Part shown: positions 1-6,430 of the stretch, in pieces | Layout of the letters: each line of letters opens with the position of its first letter | Position numbering within the stretch: position 1 is the stretch's first letter | Assembly (NCBI GenBank): GCA_046540835.1 | Contig: JBKHEL010000081.1 | Location: 1 to 11,621, forward strand | Origin: Coraliomargarita_B sp046540835 | GTDB taxonomy: Bacteria > Verrucomicrobiota > Verrucomicrobiia > Opitutales > Coraliomargaritaceae | DNA length: 11,621 nucleotides | Direction of reading: 5' to 3' | Made by a program: the position numbers and the translations under genes | Notes under the pieces: generated by a model | Databases searched by the model: none | Told to the model about the DNA's origin: nothing | The model's input: only the letters and a program-made list of their open reading frames with translations

Positions 1-325
1 CCGCACCCGCCTGCAAGCCCGCTTCAAAGCGCTTGAACGAAGCCGTCTGATACTTTGTCGGTTTCGGGTAGAGCACTCGGAAGCGGCGCAACAGCTCCGC
101 GTCGGAGATGGACCGGTCCCGCTCCGGCACCCGAACCAGCACATGAAAGTGATTGTCCATGATGCAATAAGTCAGCACCTCCACCCCGGAAAAATCCGCC
201 ACCCGCCAGAGCATCTTACGGAAAACCTCCTTCTCCCGTGCACCCAAAAGCATCTCACCCCCCACCACACGACTCATCGCATGATAAATCAAGACCCCTT
301 CAGAATATTTAAATCGACGTCGCAT
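1..325 (-). CDS. REP-associated tyrosine transposase (Y1/HUH family), N-terminal part, cut by window edge
   Basis: The reading frame opens at the ATG at 325 and stays open to base 1, giving 108 codons with the C-terminus missing. Visible hallmarks of the Y1_Tnp (IS200-like/TnpA_REP) fold are an N-terminal segment with YHAMSRVVGGE (residues 14-24), a stretch LTYCIMDNHFHVLV (51-64), and the metal-binding HUH pair H59-F-H61. The catalytic tyrosine lies further on and is outside the window. Family members nick single-stranded DNA at a hairpin flanked by a short guide such as GTAG. RAYT-type members are single-copy, domesticated-looking genes linked to REP palindromes rather than mobile IS elements. 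Assignment to the RAYT branch, rather than a true IS200/IS605 insertion, is inferred from the sequence style. No Shine-Dalgarno is seen. A TTGACG at 355-360 (minus strand) could be a -35 box, but no convincing -10 follows. Confidence 0.85.
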   Translation of the reverse strand, partial: MRRRFKYSEGVLIYHAMSRVVGGEMLLGAREKEVFRKMLWRVADFSGVEVLTYCIMDNHFHVLVRVPERDRSISDAELLRRFRVLYPKPTKYQTASFKRFEAGLQAGA

Positions 326-400
326 ACCCTATGGAAAGCTTAAGACCCGAAGCACGTCAACATTTATTTTTATTCGCCGGTTATAAATAATAAAAAAATA

Positions 401-436
401 GCAAGTATGGACAGCCTCGCAGCGTTTCCGAATCTC
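401..436 (-). repeat. decayed duplicate of an internal comM segment
   Basis: Read on the minus strand, bases 436-401 match the comM coding bases 761-726 at 29 of 36 positions (24 of 26 over 412-437 versus 737-762). The match encodes the same peptide EIRKRCEA before diverging. Six of the seven differences are G-to-A or C-to-T when going from the gene to the copy, as expected for an unselected relic drifting toward AT. It starts about 13 bp past the comM stop codon, inside an AT-rich gap (326-449) that is otherwise non-coding. It is too short to be functional protein, and I see no flanking inverted repeats that would make it an IS end. Confidence 0.6.
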
Positions 437-449
437 ACCTGCGGAGCCA

Positions 450-1997
450 TTAATAAAAAACTTGCCGATCCAGGGACCGATACTGAATGGCCTCAAGGAG
501 ATGAGGCGTTTCGATCCGCTCGCTTGCGGCGAGATCGGCAATCGTCCGGGCGACTTTCAGGATACGGTCATAGGCCCGCGCCGAGAGCGATAGCTGCTCC
601 ATCGCATGCTGCAGGAGATCGCCCTGCTCTTTGTCGATGACGCAGTGCTTGCGGATCTGGCCGTGCGACATCCGCGCGTTGCAGCGCGCTGAAGCGCGAT
701 TGGCCCGGCTGAATCGGGCCGTCTGGCGGGCACGGGCAGCCTCGCATCGCTTCCGAATCTCAGCGGTCGGCTCCCCTGGGGCTTCATTGCGCAGGTCTTC
801 GATCCGGAGGGCCGGGGCTTCGATATGGATGTCGATCCGATCGAGCAGAGGTCCGCTGATCCGCGAGCGGTAGCGCTGAATTTGCGGCACCGAGCAGCGG
901 CACTCGCGGCTCCTGTCTCCCGTGTAGCCGCAGGGGCAGGGATTCATTGCGGCGACGAGCATCATGGCGCTGGGCAGAGTGACCTTACCCGCACTGCGCG
1001 AAATCGTCACCTCGCCCTCTTCGAGCGGTTGTCGCAGCACTTCCAGCGTCGAGCGCTTAAACTCGGGCAACTCGTCGAGAAACAGCACGCCGTTATGCGC
1101 CAGCGAGATCTCTCCGGGTCCGGGAATCGTGCCGCCGCCGAGGAGCCCCACATCACTGATCGTGTGGTGCGGTGCGCGAAAAGGCCTTTGGAAATAGCGG
1201 TGTTCCTGCCGAAGCGTCGTCCCGGCAGCAGACTGGATGCTCAAAATCTCGAGAAATTCATCGAGTTCCGGCTCGGGCATAATGCCCGGAATGCGCTTCG
1301 CGATCATCGATTTACCGGAGCCGGGGCTCCCGATCATCAGCAGATTATGCCCGCCGCTGACGGCGACTTCGACGGCTCGACGGACGGCGTGCTGGCCCTT
1401 GACCTCGGAAAAATCGGGTTGCTCCACGTCCGGTGCCGTCCGGAAAAAGGAGCTTTGCCCGGAAGCAAGGGGCTGGATGGGCCGCTCTGCATTGAGAAAA
1501 CGCACCGTCTCGTCCAGGCTGCCCACCGGATAGACATCAAGGCCCTCGACGAGTGCTGCCTCGTCAGCTGACTCCGCCGGCACGACAATCCCCCGGAGGC
1601 CCTGCCGCTTGGCGAGCAGGGCCATCGCCAGCACGCCCTTGACCGGTCGGGTTTGCCCAGAGAGGCTCAATTCTCCGGTGATCATGAGCTGCGCTGCCAG
1701 CCCCGTCTCACACTTTTCCATCGAATGGAGGATCGCGATGGCAATCGGCAGATCATAGGCCGGGCCCTCTTTGCGCAGGTCCCCCGGCGCGAGATTGATC
1801 GTCGTTCGGGTGGGCGGGGTGCGGTAGCCGCTGTTGGCCATCGCCGAGAAGACCCGGTCCTGTGATTCTTTGACCGCTGCATCCGGCAGCCCAACGAGAA
1901 TAAATTTAGGCTCGCCGGCCTCGCCGGTATTCACTTCAACTTGCACGGAGTGAGCTTCCACACCGATCAATGCCGCAGACTGTGTTATTCCAAGCAT
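450..1997 (-). CDS. comM: ComM/YifB family Mg-chelatase-like AAA+ ATPase (branch-migration helicase of natural transformation)
   Basis: This 515-residue protein matches the usual family length of about 500. ComM is a hexameric helicase that promotes branch migration when incoming single-stranded DNA is integrated during natural transformation. Domains: an N-terminal Lon-protease-like fold (about 1-165, with KEGPAYDLPIA at 77-87), a Mg-chelatase AAA+ core (about 195-395) with Walker A GSPGSGKS (223-230) and Walker B VLFLDE (304-309), a zinc-type cysteine cluster (CPCG at 354-357, C366, C368), and a C-terminal helical domain ending in ILKVARTIADLA and YRSLDRQ. The start at ATG 1997 yields the standard MLGITQSAAL beginning. 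The open frame extends further upstream, but that extension is not ComM-like. It is divergent from coaE and is the only gene here with a clear Shine-Dalgarno. All catalytic motifs look intact. Confidence 0.95.
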   Translation of the reverse strand: MLGITQSAALIGVEAHSVQVEVNTGEAGEPKFILVGLPDAAVKESQDRVFSAMANSGYRTPPTRTTINLAPGDLRKEGPAYDLPIAIAILHSMEKCETGLAAQLMITGELSLSGQTRPVKGVLAMALLAKRQGLRGIVVPAESADEAALVEGLDVYPVGSLDETVRFLNAERPIQPLASGQSSFFRTAPDVEQPDFSEVKGQHAVRRAVEVAVSGGHNLLMIGSPGSGKSMIAKRIPGIMPEPELDEFLEILSIQSAAGTTLRQEHRYFQRPFRAPHHTISDVGLLGGGTIPGPGEISLAHNGVLFLDELPEFKRSTLEVLRQPLEEGEVTISRSAGKVTLPSAMMLVAAMNPCPCGYTGDRSRECRCSVPQIQRYRSRISGPLLDRIDIHIEAPALRIEDLRNEAPGEPTAEIRKRCEAARARQTARFSRANRASARCNARMSHGQIRKHCVIDKEQGDLLQHAMEQLSLSARAYDRILKVARTIADLAASERIETPHLLEAIQYRSLDRQVFY

Positions 1998-2013
1998 CTT
2001 AATAATGATAAAT

Positions 2014-2019
2014 CCTCCT
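2014..2019 (-). promoter_or_regulatory. Shine-Dalgarno of comM, unusually far from the ATG
   Basis: On the minus strand bases 2019-2014 read AGGAGG, a perfect anti-16S match. The gap to the comM ATG at 1997 is 16 nt, longer than the usual 5-9. An in-frame ATT codon at 2006-2004 sits 7 nt from the motif and would add only three residues (III or MII, then K) before the conserved MLGITQ. Either the spacing is suboptimal or a rare AUU start is used. The sequence alone does not decide this. Confidence 0.6.
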
Positions 2020-2049
2020 GACACAGTGAACACGTATTCACTTCTGTCA
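2019..2049. promoter_or_regulatory. palindrome/hairpin in the comM-coaE divergent region
   Basis: Inner arms AGTGAA (2025-2030) and TTCACT (2037-2042) flank CACGTA, which itself has a palindromic ACGT centre. Outer arms TGACA (2019-2023) and TGTCA (2045-2049) pair around a 1-by-2 nt internal loop. On DNA this resembles a dimeric repressor operator. In comM mRNA it is an 11-bp stem immediately 5' of the Shine-Dalgarno, sharing its first base. It is not a CRP site (wrong spacing) and does not fit TGTTC-N4-GAACA LexA boxes. Which of the two divergent genes it regulates, if either, is unknown. I could not identify a convincing sigma-70 promoter for either gene. AT-rich TAATAATGATAAAT at 2000-2013 is a weak -10 candidate for coaE. 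Confidence 0.5.
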
Positions 2050-2079
2050 CGCCCGAAGTGGGCCGACCCGCAAAAACAG

Positions 2080-2679
2080 GTGCAACCCAGACGCAATCGT
2101 CTGAAAGTTGGTCTGACAGGCGGAATTGGCTGCGGCAAATCGACCGTCGTGGAGATATTTGATACAGCGGGCTGGCTGACGATCCGCTCGGATGCGATCG
2201 TCAGGCAGTTATTAAGCGGGGACGCCGATTTGATACAGCGACTGGCCGACCGCTGGGGGCAAAGCTGTCTTTTGGCATCCGGCGGGATTGACCGAAAAGC
2301 GGTCAGTTCAATTGTCTTCGCAGACGCATCGGAGCTGAAATGGCTCGAGGCGCAGCTCCACCCAAGGGTGCGCCGTGCCTGGAAACAGCAAATCGAAGCG
2401 GCCCCGAAAGCCGACGTTGTGGTCGAAATCCCGCTTCTCTTCGAAAAAAGGCTTGAATCGAGCTTCGATTTTACTGTCTGTGTTCACAGTCCCGAAAGTT
2501 TGGTCGACTCTCGCATGGAGGCGAGAGGCTACACGAAAGAGGAACTGACGCGTCGTCGAAGCTACCAAATGCCGATTGAAGAAAAGATGCGCCGTGCCGA
2601 TTTTGTAATCACCAACGCGGGCAATCCAGAATTTTTGAACCAACAAACCGCGCACCTGTTTTTCAGATTTCGCGCCTGA
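2080..2679 (+). CDS. coaE: dephospho-CoA kinase
   Basis: CoaE catalyses the last step of coenzyme A synthesis, ATP-dependent phosphorylation of the 3'-hydroxyl of dephospho-CoA, in the cytosol. Visible motifs (numbered from the GTG at 2080): P-loop GGIGCGKST (14-22), the substrate-region motif SDAIVRQLL (37-45), VEIPLLFE (115-122) and the lid/C-terminal pattern RRRSYQMPIEEKMRRADFVI (158-177) followed by TNAG. From this start the protein has 199 residues, the normal family length. An ATG at 2005 would add 25 non-conserved residues and put the start 7 bp from the comM start, inside the palindromic control region, so I prefer GTG 2080. Neither start has a Shine-Dalgarno. It is the first plus-strand gene, 74 bp upstream of rho. 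The family's usual DAD near residue 38 appears as SDA, and LD of LDIPLLFE is VE here. Confidence 0.9.
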   Translation: MQPRRNRLKVGLTGGIGCGKSTVVEIFDTAGWLTIRSDAIVRQLLSGDADLIQRLADRWGQSCLLASGGIDRKAVSSIVFADASELKWLEAQLHPRVRRAWKQQIEAAPKADVVVEIPLLFEKRLESSFDFTVCVHSPESLVDSRMEARGYTKEELTRRRSYQMPIEEKMRRADFVITNAGNPEFLNQQTAHLFFRFRA

Positions 2680-2753
2680 GCCCCCTACCAGCCACAACCT
2701 CCGCTCAATGAATCCGGGCGGCGACCACTCCCGACAGCACGGTGCCTGTAAAC

Positions 2754-4622
2754 ATGAGTAACGAAGAAGAAAACCTGCTCCCCCTTGGAGACGACACTTT
2801 CCAGGAGGCCGCTCCAAGCAAACCCGCGGCCAAAAAAGCCACCAAAAAAGCCGCCAAAAAAGCGACTAAAAAGGCGGCAAAGAAACGTGCCCGCAAGACC
2901 CGCCCCCCGGCCGACTCCGCAGAAAAGCCCGGAGAAAGCCCGGAAGAAGCAAAAAAAGGCCCCCCGCCGACGAAAAGCGACGAGGCAACAGACGAGGTGA
3001 CCTTCGCTCCCGGAATCGTGGTCGAGGATGAAAAGGGGCCGGAGCCCGCCCCGGAAAAAAGCGGGGAGCCGCCCCGGAACGGGAAAACGCACCCGAGCAG
3101 ACCGGAGAAGAGGAAGCCTGAACACCGCCCGCAAAACAAGGCCCAGCAATTCGACCGGCAAAAGGGCGGCAGCCCATTTAAAAAGAACAAGCGCAACCGA
3201 AACAAAAACAAGCGCTGGCAGAATAAGAACAACAAAGACCGCGAAGAAGAGACACCCATTGAGCTCGGCGACTTGCCCGAATGGGATGTCCTAGAGCGTC
3301 TCGACCGCATCGGGGAGCTGGCGGCGGAGCTCAAGTCCGGTTCGGGCGAGCCGCTCGACTATGACCGCATCTATAACATGGGGCTCACCGAATTGCGCGG
3401 TGAGGCAGCCGCGCTGGAGGTCGAGACGAAACAACACGCGCCCAACCGCGACCAACTGCTCAACGCCATCACCGCCGGGGCGGGCGAGGCCAAAGCTCCG
3501 ATCTTCGCAACCGGAGTGCTCGAACTTTTCGATGATGACGAGGGCGGCGTCCTGGTCTACGAGCGGGACAACTATCGGATCAAAGCGCTCAGCGCCTATG
3601 TGCCGCAGGTGTTTATCGATCATTTCGGCCTGAAGCGCGGCCACATCATCAAGGCACAGCTCCACCCACAGCGCGAAAATGAGTCCTGCCCTTTCGCGAT
3701 CTCCATCGAGACCGTGATGGACCGCGACCCGGAGACGCTCAGCGAGATTGTGCCGTTCACCGAGCGCGTGCCCTACTACCCGACCGAGCGGATCCTCCTG
3801 GAGTCTTCCGAGTCGGAGGGCAAGTGGGATAATCTCTCGATGCGCGTGGTTGACTGCCTCACCCCCGTCGGTCTGGGCCAGCGGGGCCTGATTGTGGCTC
3901 CGCCCCGCACCGGTAAGACGGTCCTCATGCAGGGCATGGCCAACGCCATCCAGAAAAACTACCCGCAGGCCCACTTGATCATCCTGCTCGTCGATGAGCG
4001 CCCGGAGGAAGTCACCGACTTTCGCCGTCAGGTCTCCGGGGAAGTCATCAGCTCCACCTTCGACGAATCGGCGGAGAGCCACGTCCATGCTGCAGAGATG
4101 GTCATCGAAAAAGCCCGCCGCATGGTCGAAGTCGGCCGGGACGTCGTCATCCTGCTCGACTCCATCACCCGGCTGGCCCGCGCCTACAACACGACCATGC
4201 CAAACAGCGGCAAGATTCTCTCCGGCGGGGTCGAGGCCAATGCCCTGCAGAAGCCGAAACGCTTCTTCGGCTCGGCCCGTAACATTGAAGATGGCGGCAG
4301 CCTCACCATCCTCGGCACAGCACTGGTCGAAACCGGCAGCAAAATGGACGAGGTCATCTTCGAAGAATTCAAGGGCACGGGTAATATGGAACTCCACCTC
4401 GACCGCGGGCTATCCGACAAGCGCATCTACCCGGCTCTGAGCATGGATAAGAGCGGGACGCGTAAAGAAGAACTCCTCTACCACCCGGACGAAATGCTGA
4501 AAATTTATTCGTTGCGCCGCGCGATGAAAGGCCTACCGTCCACTGATGCCATGGAGATGCTCATCCAACGAATCAAGAAAACCCAGACCAACGCTGAATT
4601 CCTGATGAGCGTCGCCCGCTGA
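2754..4622 (+). CDS. rho: transcription termination factor Rho with long disordered basic N-terminal extension
   Basis: Rho is the hexameric RNA helicase that terminates untranslated transcripts. This protein has 622 residues against about 420 in E. coli Rho. Order of parts: five A-A/T-K-K repeats (25-44), a charged low-complexity region rich in K, E, P and N (45-170), a Rho_N-like helical segment (about 206-245), the RNA-binding cold-shock-like domain (about 250-325) and the ATPase core (about 365-620). The core has Walker A APPRTGKT (382-389), LLVDERPEEV (411-420, catalytic Glu at 415), Walker B VVILLDS (464-470), R-loop KGTGNM (540-545) and SGTRKEELL with the probable arginine finger. The cold-shock domain lacks the GFGF-type aromatic motif seen in E. 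coli Rho. ATG 2754 is chosen over the in-frame GTG 2742 (four residues longer). Neither has a Shine-Dalgarno. Its stop lies 60 bp before the first pil ATPase gene with no intrinsic terminator between. Confidence 0.95.
   Translation: MSNEEENLLPLGDDTFQEAAPSKPAAKKATKKAAKKATKKAAKKRARKTRPPADSAEKPGESPEEAKKGPPPTKSDEATDEVTFAPGIVVEDEKGPEPAPEKSGEPPRNGKTHPSRPEKRKPEHRPQNKAQQFDRQKGGSPFKKNKRNRNKNKRWQNKNNKDREEETPIELGDLPEWDVLERLDRIGELAAELKSGSGEPLDYDRIYNMGLTELRGEAAALEVETKQHAPNRDQLLNAITAGAGEAKAPIFATGVLELFDDDEGGVLVYERDNYRIKALSAYVPQVFIDHFGLKRGHIIKAQLHPQRENESCPFAISIETVMDRDPETLSEIVPFTERVPYYPTERILLESSESEGKWDNLSMRVVDCLTPVGLGQRGLIVAPPRTGKTVLMQGMANAIQKNYPQAHLIILLVDERPEEVTDFRRQVSGEVISSTFDESAESHVHAAEMVIEKARRMVEVGRDVVILLDSITRLARAYNTTMPNSGKILSGGVEANALQKPKRFFGSARNIEDGGSLTILGTALVETGSKMDEVIFEEFKGTGNMELHLDRGLSDKRIYPALSMDKSGTRKEELLYHPDEMLKIYSLRRAMKGLPSTDAMEMLIQRIKKTQTNAEFLMSVAR
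2826..2885 (+). repeat. five 12-bp in-frame units coding (A-A/T-K-K)5 in rho
   Basis: Residues 25-44 of Rho are five consecutive tetrapeptides of Ala, Ala or Thr, Lys, Lys. The codons drift gradually from GCC/AAA/AAA to GCG/AAG, so the tract is an old expansion rather than a recent slippage product. The composition resembles histone H1-like C-terminal tails, which bind nucleic acid non-specifically. A role as an extra RNA-binding tail is an inference. Confidence 0.8.
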
Positions 4623-4681
4623 CTTGACTGACGACGACCGCCCTGGCCCAACCCTTATACCCCTCAACCGTTTACTGATCT
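4623..4681 (+). other. rho to pilB spacer, C-rich and G-poor, no hairpin terminator
   Basis: By hand count these 59 bases hold 24 C and 9 G. I see no GC stem followed by a T run, so read-through from rho into the pilus ATPase genes is plausible. Low-G, C-rich RNA is the type of sequence Rho loads onto, so the spacer could be a Rho-dependent attenuation point. That is inference only. No Shine-Dalgarno precedes the GTG at 4682. Confidence 0.3.
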
Positions 4682-6409
4682 GTGACTTCGGCCGACGAAT
4701 TTGTTCTCCAGCTCCTACTCGATAAAGATGTTATCGACACCGCAACCCTTGAGGCCGCGCGTGCCGAGGCCATCGAAAGCGGCACAGATGCCGATCTGGA
4801 TGGTGCTGTCCTCGAAAAGCTGATTGCCGAACACAAGGTCGCGCCCATGCGGATCGCCGAGGTATTGGCAGAGGAGTTTAACATGGAGGTCGTCAACCTG
4901 GAAGACGTCCGCATCTCGAGCGAAGCCCTGGCAGCGGTGCCTTACGAACTGGCCGACCGCTACAAGGTCATTCCCCTGGAGGCCGACGAGAACGAGGTCG
5001 AGCTGGCCGTCGCCGATCCGCTTGACGTGGATGCGATCGACAGCATCAGCCACGTGATTCAGCGCTCGATCAACAGCCGCGTCGCCCCGCTTGCGGATAT
5101 CGAGAAAGCGATCCACCAATATTACGAGGGCGCAAAGGCAGAGAATGTCAGCGAAATCTTCAGCGAAGAGGACGACCCGGACGCCGCCCCCTCACGGATC
5201 GACCTGCCGACCGGCGAAGACGGCACCGTCGGCGAGGATGAAGCACCCATCATCAAGTATGTCCACATGGTCATCTCCGAGGCGCTCAAACGGCGCGCTT
5301 CCGACATCCATATGGAACCCCTGGAGAAACGCTTTCGGGTGCGCTACCGGATCGACGGCGTGCTGCACGAGGTCGAGAACCCGCCGAAACGCCTCCAACC
5401 CTCGATCGTCTCGCGGATCAAACTGATGTCCAACATCAGCATCGCGGAGAAGCGGGTCCCGCAGGACGGGCGGATCAATATAAAAGTCGGTGCGAAAGTC
5501 ATCGACCTGCGGGTGTCCTCCCTGCCGACTGCATTCGGCGAGAGCATCGTCATGCGGATTCTCGACAAGGAGGGTCTCAATCTCGGCCTGCCCCAGCTCG
5601 GTTTCTTCAGCGACGACCAGGCGACTTTCGAGCGCATCATTGGCCTCCCGGACGGCGTCTTTCTCGTGACCGGCCCGACCGGCTCCGGCAAGTCCACGAC
5701 GCTGTATTCGGCCCTCAACCACATCAATCACCCGGACCGCAAGATCATTACGGTCGAAGACCCGGTGGAATATGAGATGACGGGGATCAACCAGGTGCAG
5801 GTTCGGCGGGAGGTCGGCATGACCTTCGCCGCCGCGCTTCGTTCAATGCTCCGGCAAGCCCCGAACATTATCATGGTCGGGGAAATCCGGGACAAGGAAA
5901 CGGCCGAGATCGCGATCAACGCCTCGCTCACCGGGCACATGGTTTTCAGCACACTCCACACGAACGACGCACCGAGCGCGGTCAGCCGCCTGATCGATAT
6001 CGGCATTAAGCCCTTTCTCGTTTCGGCAGCCGTTCGCGCCGTGCTGGCCCAGCGCCTCGTGCGCCGCAATTGTACGCACTGCCGCGAGCCCATCGAGCCG
6101 GACGAGCGACTCCTCAATTCCCTCGGCATCCGCCCCGACCAGACCACCGAAGCCACCTTCATGGCAGGCGAAGGCTGCCCGAAGTGCAGCGGCACCGGCT
6201 TCCGCGGCCGTGTGGGGATCTTCGAGATGTTCAGCATCAACGAAGAGCTGCAACAAATGATCTACGAAGAAGCCAGCCTGGTCGCCCTCCGCAACAAGGC
6301 CCGCGAAATGGGCATGCGCACCATGCGGGAAGACGGCATTCGAAAAATCCTCGCCGGCGTCACCACCGCAAACGAAGTCCTGCATGCCACTGTCGCGGAC
6401 TCCGCCTGA
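4682..6409 (+). CDS. pilB: PilB/GspE-family type IV pilus assembly ATPase (first copy)
   Basis: This 575-residue hexameric ATPase should drive pilin polymerisation from the cytoplasmic face of the PilC platform. Domains: an MshEN/T2SSE_N region (about 1-150), an acidic linker (about 155-188), the N2 domain with ASDIHMEP (206-213) and the catalytic domain. Motifs: Walker A GPTGSGKST (331-339), Asp box ITVEDPVEYE (356-365), Walker B IIMVGEIRD (396-404), His box TGHMVFSTLHTND (417-429) and the tetracysteine zinc site C464/C467/C499/C502 typical of GspE/PilB and absent from PilT. The conserved RQDPD before Walker B reads RQAPN here. The start is GTG 4682 with no Shine-Dalgarno and no upstream in-frame ATG. 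pilT follows 21 bp downstream. Sequence alone cannot say whether it serves a T4P or a type II secretion system. The adjacent pilT favours T4P. Confidence 0.92.
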   Translation: MTSADEFVLQLLLDKDVIDTATLEAARAEAIESGTDADLDGAVLEKLIAEHKVAPMRIAEVLAEEFNMEVVNLEDVRISSEALAAVPYELADRYKVIPLEADENEVELAVADPLDVDAIDSISHVIQRSINSRVAPLADIEKAIHQYYEGAKAENVSEIFSEEDDPDAAPSRIDLPTGEDGTVGEDEAPIIKYVHMVISEALKRRASDIHMEPLEKRFRVRYRIDGVLHEVENPPKRLQPSIVSRIKLMSNISIAEKRVPQDGRINIKVGAKVIDLRVSSLPTAFGESIVMRILDKEGLNLGLPQLGFFSDDQATFERIIGLPDGVFLVTGPTGSGKSTTLYSALNHINHPDRKIITVEDPVEYEMTGINQVQVRREVGMTFAAALRSMLRQAPNIIMVGEIRDKETAEIAINASLTGHMVFSTLHTNDAPSAVSRLIDIGIKPFLVSAAVRAVLAQRLVRRNCTHCREPIEPDERLLNSLGIRPDQTTEATFMAGEGCPKCSGTGFRGRVGIFEMFSINEELQQMIYEEASLVALRNKAREMGMRTMREDGIRKILAGVTTANEVLHATVADSA

Positions 6410-6430
6410 TCTGCCCCACCCTTTCTTCCC

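Noticed and set aside
401..449. possible intrinsic terminator of comM (CGCAG/CTGCG stem followed by a T run on the minus strand)
   Set aside because: The stem is only 5 bp with a 16-nt loop, and the T run starts about 15 nt beyond it, too far for a standard intrinsic terminator.
825..1571. 248-codon plus-strand frame inside comM
   Set aside because: It is opposite intact ComM domains with Walker motifs on the minus strand. It has no family resemblance and no start signal.
2951..2957. A7 run in rho as a possible transcriptional or translational slippage site
   Set aside because: It is short and sits in a lysine-rich region where A runs are expected. The neighbouring frames offer no conserved alternative product, so there is no positive evidence.
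3291..4397. 368-codon open frame on the minus strand opposite rho
   Set aside because: It is the reverse-frame shadow of the highly conserved Rho core. No domain or start signal supports it.
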